Source: a virus. Taken from it: a DNA stretch of 44,381 nt. The stretch is from positions 1 through 44,381 of IMG/VR virus record IMGVR_UViG_3300009073_000021; one strand, written 5' to 3'. Positions 15,232 to 24,126 of the stretch are shown one piece after another. The notes beneath the pieces are model-generated. The model was not told where the DNA came from, made no database searches, and saw only the letters and a program-made list of their open reading frames with translations. The position numbers and the translations under genes were made by a program. How positions within the stretch are numbered: the first letter of the stretch is position 1; each line of letters starts with the position of its first letter.

Positions 15232-17073
15232 CTAAACATTCAGAGGGCGACAGTACACCGGCTTCCCGCCAATCTCATGAATCCGAGCCCCCACGACGCA
15301 GTTTTTAAAACAATCGAACCAGTCAATCCGCGACCGCGCCTTCTCAACCCGTCCATTTACCATCTTCACCCCGCTAAGATGCGCCCTCAACTCGTCCGCT
15401 GCATCCGTAGGCAGATGCAATCCCACGTTCCCCTCCCCCGCAATTAATGCCAGGGCTTCCCGAGTAAACAGATCGTTCCGAAAGCCAATGTGTAAAACCG
15501 TGTTTTTCTTCCGCTTCGTGGGCTTCCCCGTCTTTATGCAACGACGCGAGGCCGTCCACGGAAGATCAAACTTCGCGGTCCGGTCCTTCCGATCCTCTTC
15601 TTTCTTCTCCGCGCTCGCAGGCGTAAACGCACTGCAAAGACTCCAACGATGGGCAAGGCCGAAGCTCCGAAGCTCGTCTTGCCGCTTTGCATAGCGCTGA
15701 TCCACCATCATGCGGACACAACTATGCTGCACGATCAACTCCTGCATTTCCTCAAGCCCGAAGGTCTGCCCCGCGCCATAAATTCCAAAATCACCATCCT
15801 CGATGCATTCCAAAATCATCCAGTATTCGCGGTCCTTCTGGATGTCCCCGCCCATGATATAAACCTTTTCCTTCTTGCTCAGAATATCGAAGTCGCCCCA
15901 GATATCAGGCGCCGTCTTCGCCTTCTGGCACAGCAACGGAAGAAGCTCCGTACCGGAATGGTAGCCCAGCAGATTCCGCTCCGTCAGCGTATCCAGGGTA
16001 ATCGAGGTTTCTTCATCATCCGTAAACGGTTCCGCCAAGTATTCGCCATAAACCGCCCGCATCGCAGTCGGGTCCTTCTTCATAATCGCCTGCAAATACT
16101 TCGTGGCGATCAGCTCCCAACTCAGGAAAGGCGACATCATGCCATGGACCGAACGCGAGCGAACCCCAGGCAAAGCGTGTTCATTCGTCGGAACCCATTC
16201 CCCCGTCGCCACGATCTTCTTGCGATCCTTAAAATCGATCTCCGTCCCGCAAGGCGTCACATAGCGAAGCGTCGACGCCACCCGATTCAAGTCCCAGTTT
16301 TCCGTAAGCGGATCTTTCGCCCCCTGGTCCCATTTTAACCCGTCATCCGAATCCGAATCCCCAAAGCGAAACCGGAACGGCTTGCCCGTCTTCGGATCTT
16401 GCATAAACCAATAGCGCTGATCCCCCTCAAGAAACAAATCCCACATCGGGTCTTCATCCATCGGCGCCCGAAGCATCGGGTTTAACGAGCTCCCCGCGTA
16501 GATCGTAGAAAACGGAAAAGTCACCGTCCGGTTTTTCAACATATCAACCAGTATCGCTTTCCACAAGCTCAGCTCATCCGCCACAATCAAATCGAAACCT
16601 GTCTGCTTCAGCGTCGACGCGCCCCCAGGCCAACCCAGCATGCAATCCATTTGCGGGTACTTGATAACATGTTCATTTGAGATCGCCGATTTATAAAGCC
16701 GTTGCAGCTCAGGAGACAACTTCATCCCCCGCTTGACTCGCGTATCAAACGCTTCCTCCCCGCCCTTTTGATCCGCTGCAATAAACAGAGTCGGCGCCGG
16801 CTTGTGGATCTTCTTCCAACGCATCGCGGTCAAAAAGTGTTCAGACATCGCCGAACGAGTAGACTTCACCGTATAATCAAATTTCGTAAACGGATCATTT
16901 ACCGCCTCCATCACCTCCTTATAAAAAGGAGCGAAGTCAGGATCAAACGGACCCATCCGTGGCGTATCATACTCAGGCGCCCGCGAATAATTAAAGTTCT
17001 CTGCCGCGTACTGCCAAACCGGAATGTCTGGAAGCGGCCGAACCTGAGCCGCCAAAGAAGAAGCCGTACTCAT
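15232..17073 (-). CDS. terL: Terminase large subunit (GpA-type)
   Basis: The 613-residue protein is an ATP-driven DNA-packaging motor with nuclease. The ATPase has a deviant Walker A at K70-STRSAMS, Walker B at 161-167 (DLIVADE) and a YAGSS coupling motif near 193. The RNase H-like nuclease begins around residue 420 (IMGGDIQKDREYW), continues at MMVDQRYAKRQDEL and ends near RIDWFDCFKN. This style and length match the lambda gpA family, which usually makes cohesive ends. Its start overlaps the TerS stop by four bases. Confidence 0.92.
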   Translation of the reverse strand: MSTASSLAAQVRPLPDIPVWQYAAENFNYSRAPEYDTPRMGPFDPDFAPFYKEVMEAVNDPFTKFDYTVKSTRSAMSEHFLTAMRWKKIHKPAPTLFIAADQKGGEEAFDTRVKRGMKLSPELQRLYKSAISNEHVIKYPQMDCMLGWPGGASTLKQTGFDLIVADELSLWKAILVDMLKNRTVTFPFSTIYAGSSLNPMLRAPMDEDPMWDLFLEGDQRYWFMQDPKTGKPFRFRFGDSDSDDGLKWDQGAKDPLTENWDLNRVASTLRYVTPCGTEIDFKDRKKIVATGEWVPTNEHALPGVRSRSVHGMMSPFLSWELIATKYLQAIMKKDPTAMRAVYGEYLAEPFTDDEETSITLDTLTERNLLGYHSGTELLPLLCQKAKTAPDIWGDFDILSKKEKVYIMGGDIQKDREYWMILECIEDGDFGIYGAGQTFGLEEMQELIVQHSCVRMMVDQRYAKRQDELRSFGLAHRWSLCSAFTPASAEKKEEDRKDRTAKFDLPWTASRRCIKTGKPTKRKKNTVLHIGFRNDLFTREALALIAGEGNVGLHLPTDAADELRAHLSGVKMVNGRVEKARSRIDWFDCFKNCVVGARIHEIGGKPVYCRPLNV

Positions 17074-17699
17074 TCCTCGTCTTCGTCTAGATCCAGCTCA
17101 TCCCCCAAGGCATCCAACTTGTCAGCGTACCAAGCTCGCCACTTTTTATCATAAGCCTCAGCCAACAGATAAAGATCCGCGCCAAGATCAGCGGCCCCCG
17201 CCAGCCATTCCTCATGCCCCTGCATCTGGACAGAAAGAAATTCATGCATCCGCTCAACATGAGACCGTCGTGTTATCAATTTTCCCCGAAGCTTCATGGT
17301 TCGGGTCATGGCATATTTAGCGTCCCACTTAATCCGCTTCGCCTTGTCCCGCTCAAGATCTGGCGAATCCTCCGCCGACTTATTTTTCACCGCCTGGACA
17401 AAATCGAGCCAAGCCTGAACCGGCCAACCCCACTTCTTTTTAGAAGGAGCGCCTTCAATCTTCCGAAACTTCTTGGTCAACGTAGTCCGATCGATCCCAA
17501 CGATCTCCGCCAGCTCAGTCAAGGTCTTCACATGCTTGGGATGTTTTTTCTTATTTTTAACCGGCTCATCTTTAAGACGAGACTCTTCCAGCCGATTCCT
17601 TTGCTCGCTCGTCAGGGGCTTCCCCGCCTGAACCCGCTTGAGAATATTGATTAAATCAGCATCAAGCGCCTTGCCAACCGTATCCGCTAAGTTACTCAA
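17070..17699 (-). CDS. terS: Terminase small subunit
   Basis: The 209-residue protein has a central helix-turn-helix (LTELAEIVGIDRTTLTKKFR, about residues 60-80) followed by a W/P-containing wing and a long helical part with an acidic C-terminus. Small terminases recognise the packaging site and recruit the large subunit, whose gene follows with an ATGA overlap. An HTH in the first half and a helical region for TerL contact are typical of the Nu1 group. The start overlaps the methylase gene by eight bases. Confidence 0.8.
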   Translation of the reverse strand: MSNLADTVGKALDADLINILKRVQAGKPLTSEQRNRLEESRLKDEPVKNKKKHPKHVKTLTELAEIVGIDRTTLTKKFRKIEGAPSKKKWGWPVQAWLDFVQAVKNKSAEDSPDLERDKAKRIKWDAKYAMTRTMKLRGKLITRRSHVERMHEFLSVQMQGHEEWLAGAADLGADLYLLAEAYDKKWRAWYADKLDALGDELDLDEDEE

Positions 17700-18894
17700 G
17701 CTCTGCCTTTTCGCCTGTCAGGTTCTCCCAGCGCTGAACAATAACATCGCAGTAGGCAGGCGACAGCTCGCAACCGTAGCACGTTCGTCCAAGCTGTTCA
17801 GCCGCGATCAGCGTTGTTCCAGACCCGAGGAACGGGTCGTAGACTAGATCGTCCTTATCACCGTGATGCCGAATAGGGCGCGCCATGCACTCGATTGGCT
17901 TTTGGGTACTGTGGCCCGTTTCCGACTTACTTGGCTTATCAATATCCCAGACTGTCGTCTGCTTCCTGTCCCCCTGCCACTTCGCTGTCGCCCCCTTTCT
18001 AACACCATACCAGCATGGCTCATGCTTATGATGGTAATGACCTCGACCAATTGCGAGCTGGTTCTTGGCCCATATCAGCAGGTACCTAAGTACAAAATCT
18101 GAAGATTCAAGTGATTCAGCGACTGTCTTTGTGAAAACTGAGGCGTGCCAAACGTAGCAAACATCGGCCTGACATAGCGCCCAAGCTTCTGACCAGTCTG
18201 CCCGATCATCGTTCTCTACCTTGCCGACGGCTCTCCCATCGCTGGGAGAGCCGTCGGCACGCATTGCCTGGTTTCGCCAGTCAGCATCATACTCAACGCC
18301 ATAGGGCGGGTCCGTAACCATCATAAATGGCGATTGGTCATTTAAAACTTTCCCAACCACATCCGCGTCCGTCGAGTCACCGCAGATCAACCGATGCCGT
18401 CCAAGCTTCCAAACATCCCCAGGCTTGGTCGTCGGATCTTCTGGCACCTCTGGCACCTCATCATCTTCGACTTCGGGTGTTTCATCAACACCGATTTCAA
18501 GCTTCAAATCCTCTTCAAACTTCTCAAGATCAAAGCCCCAGCTTTCAAGGTCAACCGAGTCGAATTCAGCGGAAAGAATACCCAGGTCAAACTCACCTGT
18601 ATTTTTATTCATGCGGATATTCATTTCCCGCTCGCGCTCAAGATCGTATTCAACCTCGACGGTTGGTACCTCCTCGATGCCAAGCGCATGCGCAGCGCGG
18701 ACCCGTTGGTGACCGCTCACCAGAATATTCAATCTTTCAGGATGCATATTTACGATGACCGGTTCAACAAAGTCGCCCCGCTTGATACTATCGCAAAGTT
18801 CTCTGAATTGTTCGTCACTGATTTTACGTGGATTATACTCTGCCGCGATCAGATCACGAACAGGGCGCATAATTATTTTTGTCACCGTTTTCAT
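17692..18894 (-). CDS. ParB-N domain fused to a DNA methyltransferase
   Basis: Residues 1-95 are a ParB/Sulfiredoxin-type domain (LIAAEYNPRKISDEQ, then VSGHQRVRAAHALG). A Pro/Glu-rich acidic linker follows, then a DPPY-class methyltransferase: DPPY at 195-198 before the SAM motif DPFLGSGTT near 353, the beta-class order used for N6-adenine or N4-cytosine methylation. Such fusions are common next to phage terminases and may protect DNA or mark packaging sites; no paired nuclease is visible, so it is an orphan. Confidence 0.9.
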   Translation of the reverse strand: MKTVTKIIMRPVRDLIAAEYNPRKISDEQFRELCDSIKRGDFVEPVIVNMHPERLNILVSGHQRVRAAHALGIEEVPTVEVEYDLEREREMNIRMNKNTGEFDLGILSAEFDSVDLESWGFDLEKFEEDLKLEIGVDETPEVEDDEVPEVPEDPTTKPGDVWKLGRHRLICGDSTDADVVGKVLNDQSPFMMVTDPPYGVEYDADWRNQAMRADGSPSDGRAVGKVENDDRADWSEAWALCQADVCYVWHASVFTKTVAESLESSDFVLRYLLIWAKNQLAIGRGHYHHKHEPCWYGVRKGATAKWQGDRKQTTVWDIDKPSKSETGHSTQKPIECMARPIRHHGDKDDLVYDPFLGSGTTLIAAEQLGRTCYGCELSPAYCDVIVQRWENLTGEKAELE

Positions 18895-18983
18895 AGCGTG
18901 CGTGGTAAAATATTTTAATATGTCGCGGAAAAATTCAAAGTCGGGAACCTAAAGCAAGATAGGGGTACCCCCCTCAGGAGAAC

Positions 18984-19256
18984 CTAATAGGGGGGAGGGG
19001 TAGTGGCGGGGAGGCAGTCCGAACAATCCGGTTCAGTAAATAAATAATAAGGATGCGCCTGCCTTTTAACCGCATCGCGAACCATCTGCATGAATCGTTC
19101 ATCTCTATCCAGACACTTATCGCACTTGCACTTTGGTGGCTGAGGGATCGCGGGAGCCGGTTCAAAGGGACATAGCGGATCGGGTGTATGCTCGTGCCAG
19201 CTTCGGCAACCGGACGCGCTGAGAAGTAGGAGCGCGAGTATTGGTAATGATTTCAT
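18984..19256 (-). CDS. Small lipoprotein, possible spanin-like or surface protein
   Basis: The ATG in the ATGA overlap gives a 90-residue protein with a lipoprotein signal: MKSLPILALLLLSASGC, cleaved before C17. The mature part is Pro- and Cys-rich (PAPAIPQPPKCKCDKC), then a charged helix, and ends TTPPPY. Small Pro-rich outer-membrane lipoproteins are seen as outer spanins, but this gene lies in the regulator/terminase cluster, so entry exclusion or surface display are equal alternatives. Confidence 0.7.
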   Translation of the reverse strand: MKSLPILALLLLSASGCRSWHEHTPDPLCPFEPAPAIPQPPKCKCDKCLDRDERFMQMVRDAVKRQAHPYYLFTEPDCSDCLPATTPPPY

Positions 19257-19942
19257 ACTCGCCACTCCATGCCATCATCAATTAGCTGTTGGCGCTGATG
19301 CCAACGGAATTCAACCATCTCCAAAAGCTCCTGACTGTCCTCGCCAAATGCCATCTCATAACCCGCTGCATCCATTAGCTCTTGGATCAGATGGGTAAGC
19401 CATTGCGCTTTGTTATAGTCGGTCCTCGCTAGCGTCTTGCCGTACTTCTTGATGCCGACCTTTGAGCGTTCACGAAACTCTGCGAGTATGTAATCGTCGA
19501 GCCATTCAGCCGAACCAATCAGCTTGTCGATGACAGGGCATGTTTGAGTTTTGACGAGGACGGCTCGCTTGGTTGGCGTTCCAACCTCGTACATGTTCCC
19601 ATCGCCATCCTCAGCCTTGATTGCGTCCAAATGTTTTAAGTCAGCAATCTCTTGAATCACTTTGGGATCTAATGCGTCACCTTCAATAACTTCCAAATCA
19701 TCGCTCACGCCCATGAACGCCTGAAGCCCTGCGATGTCGCTGACCTTTACTGGCTCTCGGGGATTTGGTGGGTACGGTAGCCATAAGGTGTAGTCTGCAT
19801 GTATCTCATCCCTGCCACCACCACGATCAATCAGGTCAGCAACCCAACCCTTATTTGCTGAGTCGTAAATCAGAACGCACACCCCTTCTGGAACGGTCTC
19901 AATCGGCTGAGGCTCAGGCCATTCGATTTCTTGTTCACTCAT
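19253..19942 (-). CDS. DUF551-like plus MazG-like protein
   Basis: From MSEQEIEWPEPQPIETVPE (229 residues, start overlapping the upstream gene by eight bases) the N-terminus resembles DUF551: VPEGVCVLIYDSANKGWVAD followed by a YTLWLPYPPNP end. The C-terminal third has the pattern of phage MazG-like nucleotide pyrophosphohydrolases (KVGIKKYGKTLARTD, then LTHLIQELMDAAGYEMAF). This would suggest a nucleotide-pool or alarmone hydrolase. The EE/ED metal motif is only partly clear, so the enzymatic call is tentative. Confidence 0.6.
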   Translation of the reverse strand: MSEQEIEWPEPQPIETVPEGVCVLIYDSANKGWVADLIDRGGGRDEIHADYTLWLPYPPNPREPVKVSDIAGLQAFMGVSDDLEVIEGDALDPKVIQEIADLKHLDAIKAEDGDGNMYEVGTPTKRAVLVKTQTCPVIDKLIGSAEWLDDYILAEFRERSKVGIKKYGKTLARTDYNKAQWLTHLIQELMDAAGYEMAFGEDSQELLEMVEFRWHQRQQLIDDGMEWRV

Positions 19943-20699
19943 ATCGACCCCCCTTGCTGAACTGCAAAACCCCTTCAAGCTCAGGCCATTGCTCAAGCAA
20001 TCGCTTCACCCGCTTATTGATCGTCTTCTGCGAGACCTTCAACCGCTTCCCCAGCTCGGTCTGGGTAATGCCAGGGTAACGGAGACGCATCATCAGAAGC
20101 GGACCGCCATCAGGATATTCCTCGTTAACCTCAAGCAGAAATTGAAACCCCTCATCAATCCGCGCCTTCTTACCGACCATAACGTCCTCCCATGTAATGA
20201 TTTGAGCAAGTATGTCATAACTTACCCAGCCCGATCTCCACTTGCGAGCGGATCGAGTCTCCCGAGCACGTTCCGTCTCTGCCACCATGTCAACGATCTC
20301 ATCGATCGTCGCGACCTCCGTACCTTCATCCGGTTTCCATCCCGCCAAGGAAATGACATCCTCCGCTTCCTCAATCGATCCAGAGAAGATCTCATACCGA
20401 GGATTGACTCGAACGAAGAGGCAAGCCGCCATCCGAGCGCGCCCGTCGATGACCTTCCCGCCCTTTAGCAAGATAGGTTCCTTCAATCCGTTCTTTCGGA
20501 TATCCGCACAGAGGCAAGCGAAGACATCTTCGGCCATAAATGGCTCGGACTCAATTAATGGATGATGCTCAAAAGGCTTCCGCACAAATTTATTGTAAGC
20601 TGACCAAAATCGTGATGCAATCCCGTGGTAGATTTGTGGGACAAAAAGCCGATTTAGAAGGGAGTCAAATGCAGTTAAATACAGTGCAATATGGTTCAA
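19935..20699 (-). CDS. ParB-like domain / HTH regulator
   Basis: The frame of 254 codons opens with TTG; the recognisable part starts at FEHHPLIESEPFMAEDV and includes GLKEPILLKGGKVIDGRARM, a ParB/Srx-type core (residues about 42-105). The C-terminal part is helical with an HTH (GITQTELGKRLKVSQKTINK, about 213-232). Such ParB-HTH proteins are common phage transcription or packaging regulators. The true start could be a GTG about 38 codons inside, as the first 40 residues look unlike the family. A regulator of late transcription is one possibility; not provable here. Confidence 0.7.
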   Translation of the reverse strand: MNHIALYLTAFDSLLNRLFVPQIYHGIASRFWSAYNKFVRKPFEHHPLIESEPFMAEDVFACLCADIRKNGLKEPILLKGGKVIDGRARMAACLFVRVNPRYEIFSGSIEEAEDVISLAGWKPDEGTEVATIDEIVDMVAETERARETRSARKWRSGWVSYDILAQIITWEDVMVGKKARIDEGFQFLLEVNEEYPDGGPLLMMRLRYPGITQTELGKRLKVSQKTINKRVKRLLEQWPELEGVLQFSKGGRYE

Positions 20700-20952
20700 C
20701 GCCCCTTTTCAGTAAAAACGGCATGAATCCCCACCAAAGGCCCATCTTTACTACCTAAAAACGCAATATTAACCCCTATAATTGACCGAACACAAAAAAG
20801 CACCCCGAGCCAGAAGTTAAGCCTATCGACATTGCAACCACAGTTACTTACGAAATCATGTGGATACCTTGGGGGACATCTGCTACAATCCCAACGCAAA
20901 ACGCGCAACAATGTGCAAAGCAGATCAAAAATAGTTTACTGGAGACCAAACG
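20700..20952. other. Divergent intergenic region before the integrase
   Basis: This non-coding stretch separates the ParB-like gene (leftward) from the integrase (rightward). A TACAAT box at 20884-20889, with a weak TGGATA 17 bases upstream, could drive the integrase. GGAG stands eight bases before the GTG start. I cannot identify an attachment core or arm sites by eye. Confidence 0.4.
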
Positions 20953-22377
20953 GTGGCGAAACCAAAACGAAATTTACGACCCAAAACAGGCCAGAAAAAG
21001 ACCCGAGCCACAGGCAAAACCATTGAAGGCCACCTCTACAAGCGCCTAAAAAACGGGCGATACATCCCCGCTGACGACCGCCGCGAAGGAAACTTTTATC
21101 TAGAGGTACGCAGAGGCGACCGACGCGCCCTCTACGATGCCAAAGGCAAAAACATAAAAGATCTCCCCAGCGCCCGCAAAGCGCAAAAAAAGATCATGGA
21201 CGAAATCAATGCGCTCAACCGCCGCGACTACGCCATCCGGCTCCGCGAACGCGTCATCCAAGCCGACGACGAACTTTCTGCCATCCACAAACAACAATGG
21301 AGCCCCATCAGCGAAGTCTGGCCCATCTTCCGCGACTCCCCCTTCCGATCCACCTACACCGCCGACCGCCTGCGCAAATACACCCTAAGCATCGAACGCC
21401 TCGCACTCCACCCGCCGGCCAAATACCTGCAAGACATCCGAGGCGAAGAAGCACGCCACTACCTAGCCGACTATGAAACGCGATACAGCAACAGCAAAGC
21501 AACACTAAACGCCATGCGCGGACGCCTAGCCACCATCTGGGATATCCTACAAGAACACATAGACCTTCCAGACAATCCTTGGAAACGCATAAAGATCCGA
21601 GGCCAAGACAACGTCAACAAACAGCCCCTCAGCAGAAAAGAAGTCCTCGCCTTCCTCGACGCCTGCCTTGCCACCACACCAGCTGGTGCCCAACACGGAG
21701 ACCTCCAATTGCTTGCACTCATCGGCCTAGGCACCGGCCAACGCCTCAAAGACTGCGCCACCCTGCAAATATCAGAAGTCGACCTCGAAACCCGACTCAT
21801 AAAACGCGTTGCAGCCAAAACCCGACACAAGAAACGCGCCCCAGTCCTTTCAAAGATCCCCGTATTCGATCTCCCCGACCAACCCGACGCGCTCTACAAC
21901 GCCCTAAAACAACGAATCGACAACGCCCCGCCCACCCAAGAAGAAGTCTGCCCCTGGTCAAACGCGGCATACGACAAAGGCCCAGGCGAAAGAGTATATC
22001 ACTACCTAGACATCGCGTGGCAGAAATCAGGCATCAAAAACCGCCACGTCAAAAGTCCAACCGGGAAAAACCTCTGCGTCAAAGGCTTTCACAGCCTGAG
22101 ACATACCTACGTCAGAAGCCTAGGGCTGGCAGACGTGTCGCAGGCGCTAGCGACAAAGGCAGTCGGACACAGCAACCCCCAAATCACCCAGGTATACACG
22201 TCCGTGGGTCGAGAAGAGGCAGAAATAATATCAGCGGGACCAGAGCGCTACCTAAAAGAAGGAGGCGACAAACCCCGCGAACACCTTCCCCGTCATGTCA
22301 TCGAGTTGCTTAAAGCCATCGACCCAGCAGATCCGACATCAACCAAACGGATCATCAATCAGATTCTTGGCGATTGA
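20953..22377 (+). CDS. int: Tyrosine recombinase, phage integrase
   Basis: The 474-residue protein starts at GTG (MAKPKRNLRPKTGQ) behind GGAG. A basic N-terminal arm-binding region (1-80) is followed by a core-binding domain (about 115-215) and the catalytic domain with R264 (GTGQRLKDC), K289 (AAKTRHKK), H380-SL-R383-H384, H406 (VGHSNPQ) and nucleophile Y415. All active residues are present, so integration should be functional. The C-terminus extends about 60 residues past the tyrosine and overlaps the convergent gene by 23 bases. It shows the window is from a temperate element. Confidence 0.95.
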   Translation: MAKPKRNLRPKTGQKKTRATGKTIEGHLYKRLKNGRYIPADDRREGNFYLEVRRGDRRALYDAKGKNIKDLPSARKAQKKIMDEINALNRRDYAIRLRERVIQADDELSAIHKQQWSPISEVWPIFRDSPFRSTYTADRLRKYTLSIERLALHPPAKYLQDIRGEEARHYLADYETRYSNSKATLNAMRGRLATIWDILQEHIDLPDNPWKRIKIRGQDNVNKQPLSRKEVLAFLDACLATTPAGAQHGDLQLLALIGLGTGQRLKDCATLQISEVDLETRLIKRVAAKTRHKKRAPVLSKIPVFDLPDQPDALYNALKQRIDNAPPTQEEVCPWSNAAYDKGPGERVYHYLDIAWQKSGIKNRHVKSPTGKNLCVKGFHSLRHTYVRSLGLADVSQALATKAVGHSNPQITQVYTSVGREEAEIISAGPERYLKEGGDKPREHLPRHVIELLKAIDPADPTSTKRIINQILGD

Positions 22378-22627
22378 GGACTACGCCATATGCTTGTACA
22401 TGGAGTTTCTTTTCACGTAAAAGAACCCACTGGAAGAACTCTTCCCGAGTAATTTCCCCGCTATGAACCTTCCCGAGCTGCAACTCCATCTCCGTTGGAA
22501 ATTTACGATGAATCAGCTCCTTGATTTGGCTGTCCCTTAATTCCAACTTCTCCATAAGGTTATGGATTCGCCCCTCTTCTCTAATCAATTCAGATTTAGT
22601 CATAACCTCAAGATCAGAATCAACCAT
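22355..22627 (-). CDS. Hypothetical helical protein
   Basis: The likely start (MVDSDLEVMTKSELIREEG) overlaps the upstream stop by eight bases and gives 90 residues. The protein is almost wholly helical and charged (residues 10-80). No family is recognised. It is the last gene of a small leftward cluster, and its 3' end overlaps the integrase 3' end, so the two transcripts converge without a terminator. Confidence 0.65.
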   Translation of the reverse strand: MVDSDLEVMTKSELIREEGRIHNLMEKLELRDSQIKELIHRKFPTEMELQLGKVHSGEITREEFFQWVLLREKKLHVQAYGVVLNRQESD

Positions 22628-22853
22628 GATGCCACCACCCGCCGATCGTTCCGAAGGCGAAGAAGCCAAGACCAATCAAGGCCAAAGGAGCCGCGATCCA
22701 GGTCACGTTATGAAATGCAAACGCCAGCAAGAAGATCAGGAACCCAATCAGATTCGCCCCCTTAAACGTCTTGCTGGTTAGCTCAATCTCTTGAGGCCGC
22801 GCCTGATTCTTTGATTCATACTTCCCAGTACGGTGCTTTGGTCTTCTCGTCAT
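22620..22853 (-). CDS. Small two-helix membrane protein
   Basis: The 77-residue protein has a basic cytoplasmic N-terminus (about 32 residues) and two adjacent hydrophobic segments (LIGFLIFLLAFAFHNVTW and APLALIGLGFFAFGTIG). It could be a superinfection-exclusion or lysogeny-expressed inner-membrane protein, as it lies in the cluster near the repressor. It is coupled by ATGA to the gene before it. The function is not known. Confidence 0.7.
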   Translation of the reverse strand: MTRRPKHRTGKYESKNQARPQEIELTSKTFKGANLIGFLIFLLAFAFHNVTWIAAPLALIGLGFFAFGTIGGWWHHG

Positions 22854-23071
22854 AATAATCCTCCAATATCAATTCTTCTCTCAGAAACCTCAACCGTGTA
22901 TACCTCGACCTCATCTGATATTTCCGATGAAATCACAGTGGCGACGGGCGAACCGGAAAAATAATGGGTGCTGGTCTCGTCCATAAGTGGGCTGGCGGAC
23001 AATCTCGCTCCTATGGCGTAGCCTGGGCGCTTTACACGAAAGGTAAGCTCAATGATGCGCGGTTTTTCCAT
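22850..23071 (-). CDS. Hypothetical small protein
   Basis: The 73-residue protein (MEKPRIIELTFRVKRPGY) looks beta-rich, with alternating patterns throughout. No motif is recognised. It is the first gene after the paired palindromes at 23090 and is translationally coupled to the membrane protein gene that follows. Confidence 0.6.
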   Translation of the reverse strand: MEKPRIIELTFRVKRPGYAIGARLSASPLMDETSTHYFSGSPVATVISSEISDEVEVYTVEVSERRIDIGGLL

Positions 23072-23089
23072 AGTCCTTCAATATCAAAT

Positions 23090-23137
23090 CTGCCACTCAA
23101 TGGCAGACTTTTTTTTGCTTCTGCCACTCAATGGCAG
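23090..23137. terminator. Paired palindromes CTGCCACTCAATGGCAG
   Basis: Two identical 17-base palindromes at 23090-23106 and 23121-23137 are 31 bases apart. The first is followed on the plus strand by a T8 run, but the genes on both sides are leftward; read leftward neither has a T-run. They may therefore be protein-binding sites or RNA-processing hairpins as well as terminators. Confidence 0.6.
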
Positions 23138-23139
23138 AC

Positions 23140-23331
23140 CTAGTTTAAAGTGCAGCTAATGTTCTTAATAGCTCCATAGCAGATCTGGCGGAGTTTAGCA
23201 CCCAAAGGGGCATACTGGCCAGTTGACTCGTTTAGCTCCATGACAGTCCCAGCTGGGAAGCAATAAGCTTTAGCGGGGGGTATATAATCCTCCACTAGCA
23301 TTACTTTTTTGGGCAACAGATCATTTTTCAT
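23140..23331 (-). CDS. Hypothetical small protein near the repressor
   Basis: The 63-residue protein (MKNDLLPKKVMLVEDYIPP) has a clear promoter of its own and ends directly before the paired palindromes, so it is probably a single-gene unit. It lies just downstream of the repressor gene on the same strand and could be expressed in the lysogen. No family is recognised. Confidence 0.6.
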   Translation of the reverse strand: MKNDLLPKKVMLVEDYIPPAKAYCFPAGTVMELNESTGQYAPLGAKLRQICYGAIKNISCTLN

Positions 23332-23339
23332 TAAAAATG

Positions 23340-23368
23340 AGTAAAGCGTACGTCCAGTTTTTAGTCAA
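23340..23368 (-). promoter_or_regulatory. Leftward promoter downstream of the repressor
   Basis: On the minus strand TTGACT (23368-23363) and TTTACT (23345-23340) are 17 bases apart, a near-consensus sigma-70-type pair. The ATG of the 63-residue gene starts nine bases after the -10 box, leaving only a very short leader. Confidence 0.65.
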
Positions 23369-23408
23369 GATCCGGCTTTAAAGTATACAAATGGTTCATA
23401 AATATACA

Positions 23409-24008
23409 TCAGATCAAAATCTTCACGAATCGCGCTTGGTAGATGGTGTCTTCTGTCATCGAGGCATCTTCAAAGTCAGGATTTGCGCTCTTGAGCTTGG
23501 GCCAACGCCCCTTCTTCTCATAAAGCTTCAATACCGCTTCGCCATCAATCTGGAAAACGCCAACGGATCCATTCTTAGGCGTGACCGCTTCCACCTTTTC
23601 GACCAAGATGATCGATCCGTCTGGGATTGGGTTCGGGCCTCCATCCATAGAGTCGCCATTTACATGCAAGGCATAAAACGTGTCTGGATACTCTTCCGAT
23701 ACAGACATTTTACTCCCTGGGGATAAAAACGCCCCCGAAGGGTTCCCAGCTGCAACCGATCCCTCGATTAATAATTCGTAGGTCGGATCTGGTTCATTCT
23801 TTTCAATATTATAAGAGGAGCGATCCTGCATTACCATTAATGGGTTATTTAGTGAGTCCCTCGAAATCTTCTCCTCAACAGCGAAAAGTAGCCATGCGCT
23901 AAGCGAAAGTCGCTTATCAGATGAATACTTCACTGCCTCCTCCTTAAGAATTCGCGGACAGCGAAAGGTGATAGATGTATCTTCAGTTTGGTTCACAAGT
24001 AGTTCCAT
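23409..24008 (-). CDS. Lysogeny repressor: RHH N-terminus with S24 peptidase domain
   Basis: The 199-residue protein has the C-terminal LexA/CI-type self-cleavage domain: cleavage site at A87-G88 in GSVAAGNPSGAF, Ser120 in NGDSMDGG and Lys161 in GEAVLKLY. The N-terminus is not the usual HTH. Residues 10-48 (TSITFRCPRILKEEAV, then LSLSAWLLFAVEEKIS) fit a ribbon-helix-helix fold, with ITFR as the DNA-contacting strand. It would hold the early operon silent and be inactivated after RecA-dependent cleavage. A possible -10 box places its transcript start at the ATG, as for lambda PRM. The divergent RHH protein is its probable antagonist. Confidence 0.85.
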   Translation of the reverse strand: MELLVNQTEDTSITFRCPRILKEEAVKYSSDKRLSLSAWLLFAVEEKISRDSLNNPLMVMQDRSSYNIEKNEPDPTYELLIEGSVAAGNPSGAFLSPGSKMSVSEEYPDTFYALHVNGDSMDGGPNPIPDGSIILVEKVEAVTPKNGSVGVFQIDGEAVLKLYEKKGRWPKLKSANPDFEDASMTEDTIYQARFVKILI

Positions 24009-24015
24009 AATCTTA

Positions 24016-24124
24016 ATTGTATTACATCGTAATACGCTTGACCGCTACAAACCTACATCTTTTTTGTAATTACATCTTGCACTGAGTAATAGCTTGTCTT
24101 ACAGAGTATGTAAGAGCCTGTAAG
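24016..24124. promoter_or_regulatory. Switch region: divergent promoters and GTAA/TTAC operators
   Basis: A perfect palindrome GTATTAC-ATC-GTAATAC (24019-24035) overlaps a leftward TACAAT (24021-24016) of the repressor. TGTAATTACA lies at 24065-24074. CTTAC-N7-GTAAG (24098-24114) and a further GTAAG (24120-24124) cover the rightward -10 (TTGCAC at 24077, TACAGA at 24100, spacer 17). All sites share short GTAA half-sites, as expected of RHH dimers arrayed on DNA. Confidence 0.7.
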
Positions 24125-24126
24125 AC

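Noticed and set aside
20696-20911. A 71-codon leftward frame upstream of the ParB-like gene
   Set aside because: It starts at TTG without a ribosome site, overlaps the integrase promoter region and has no protein-like pattern except a short hydrophobic run.
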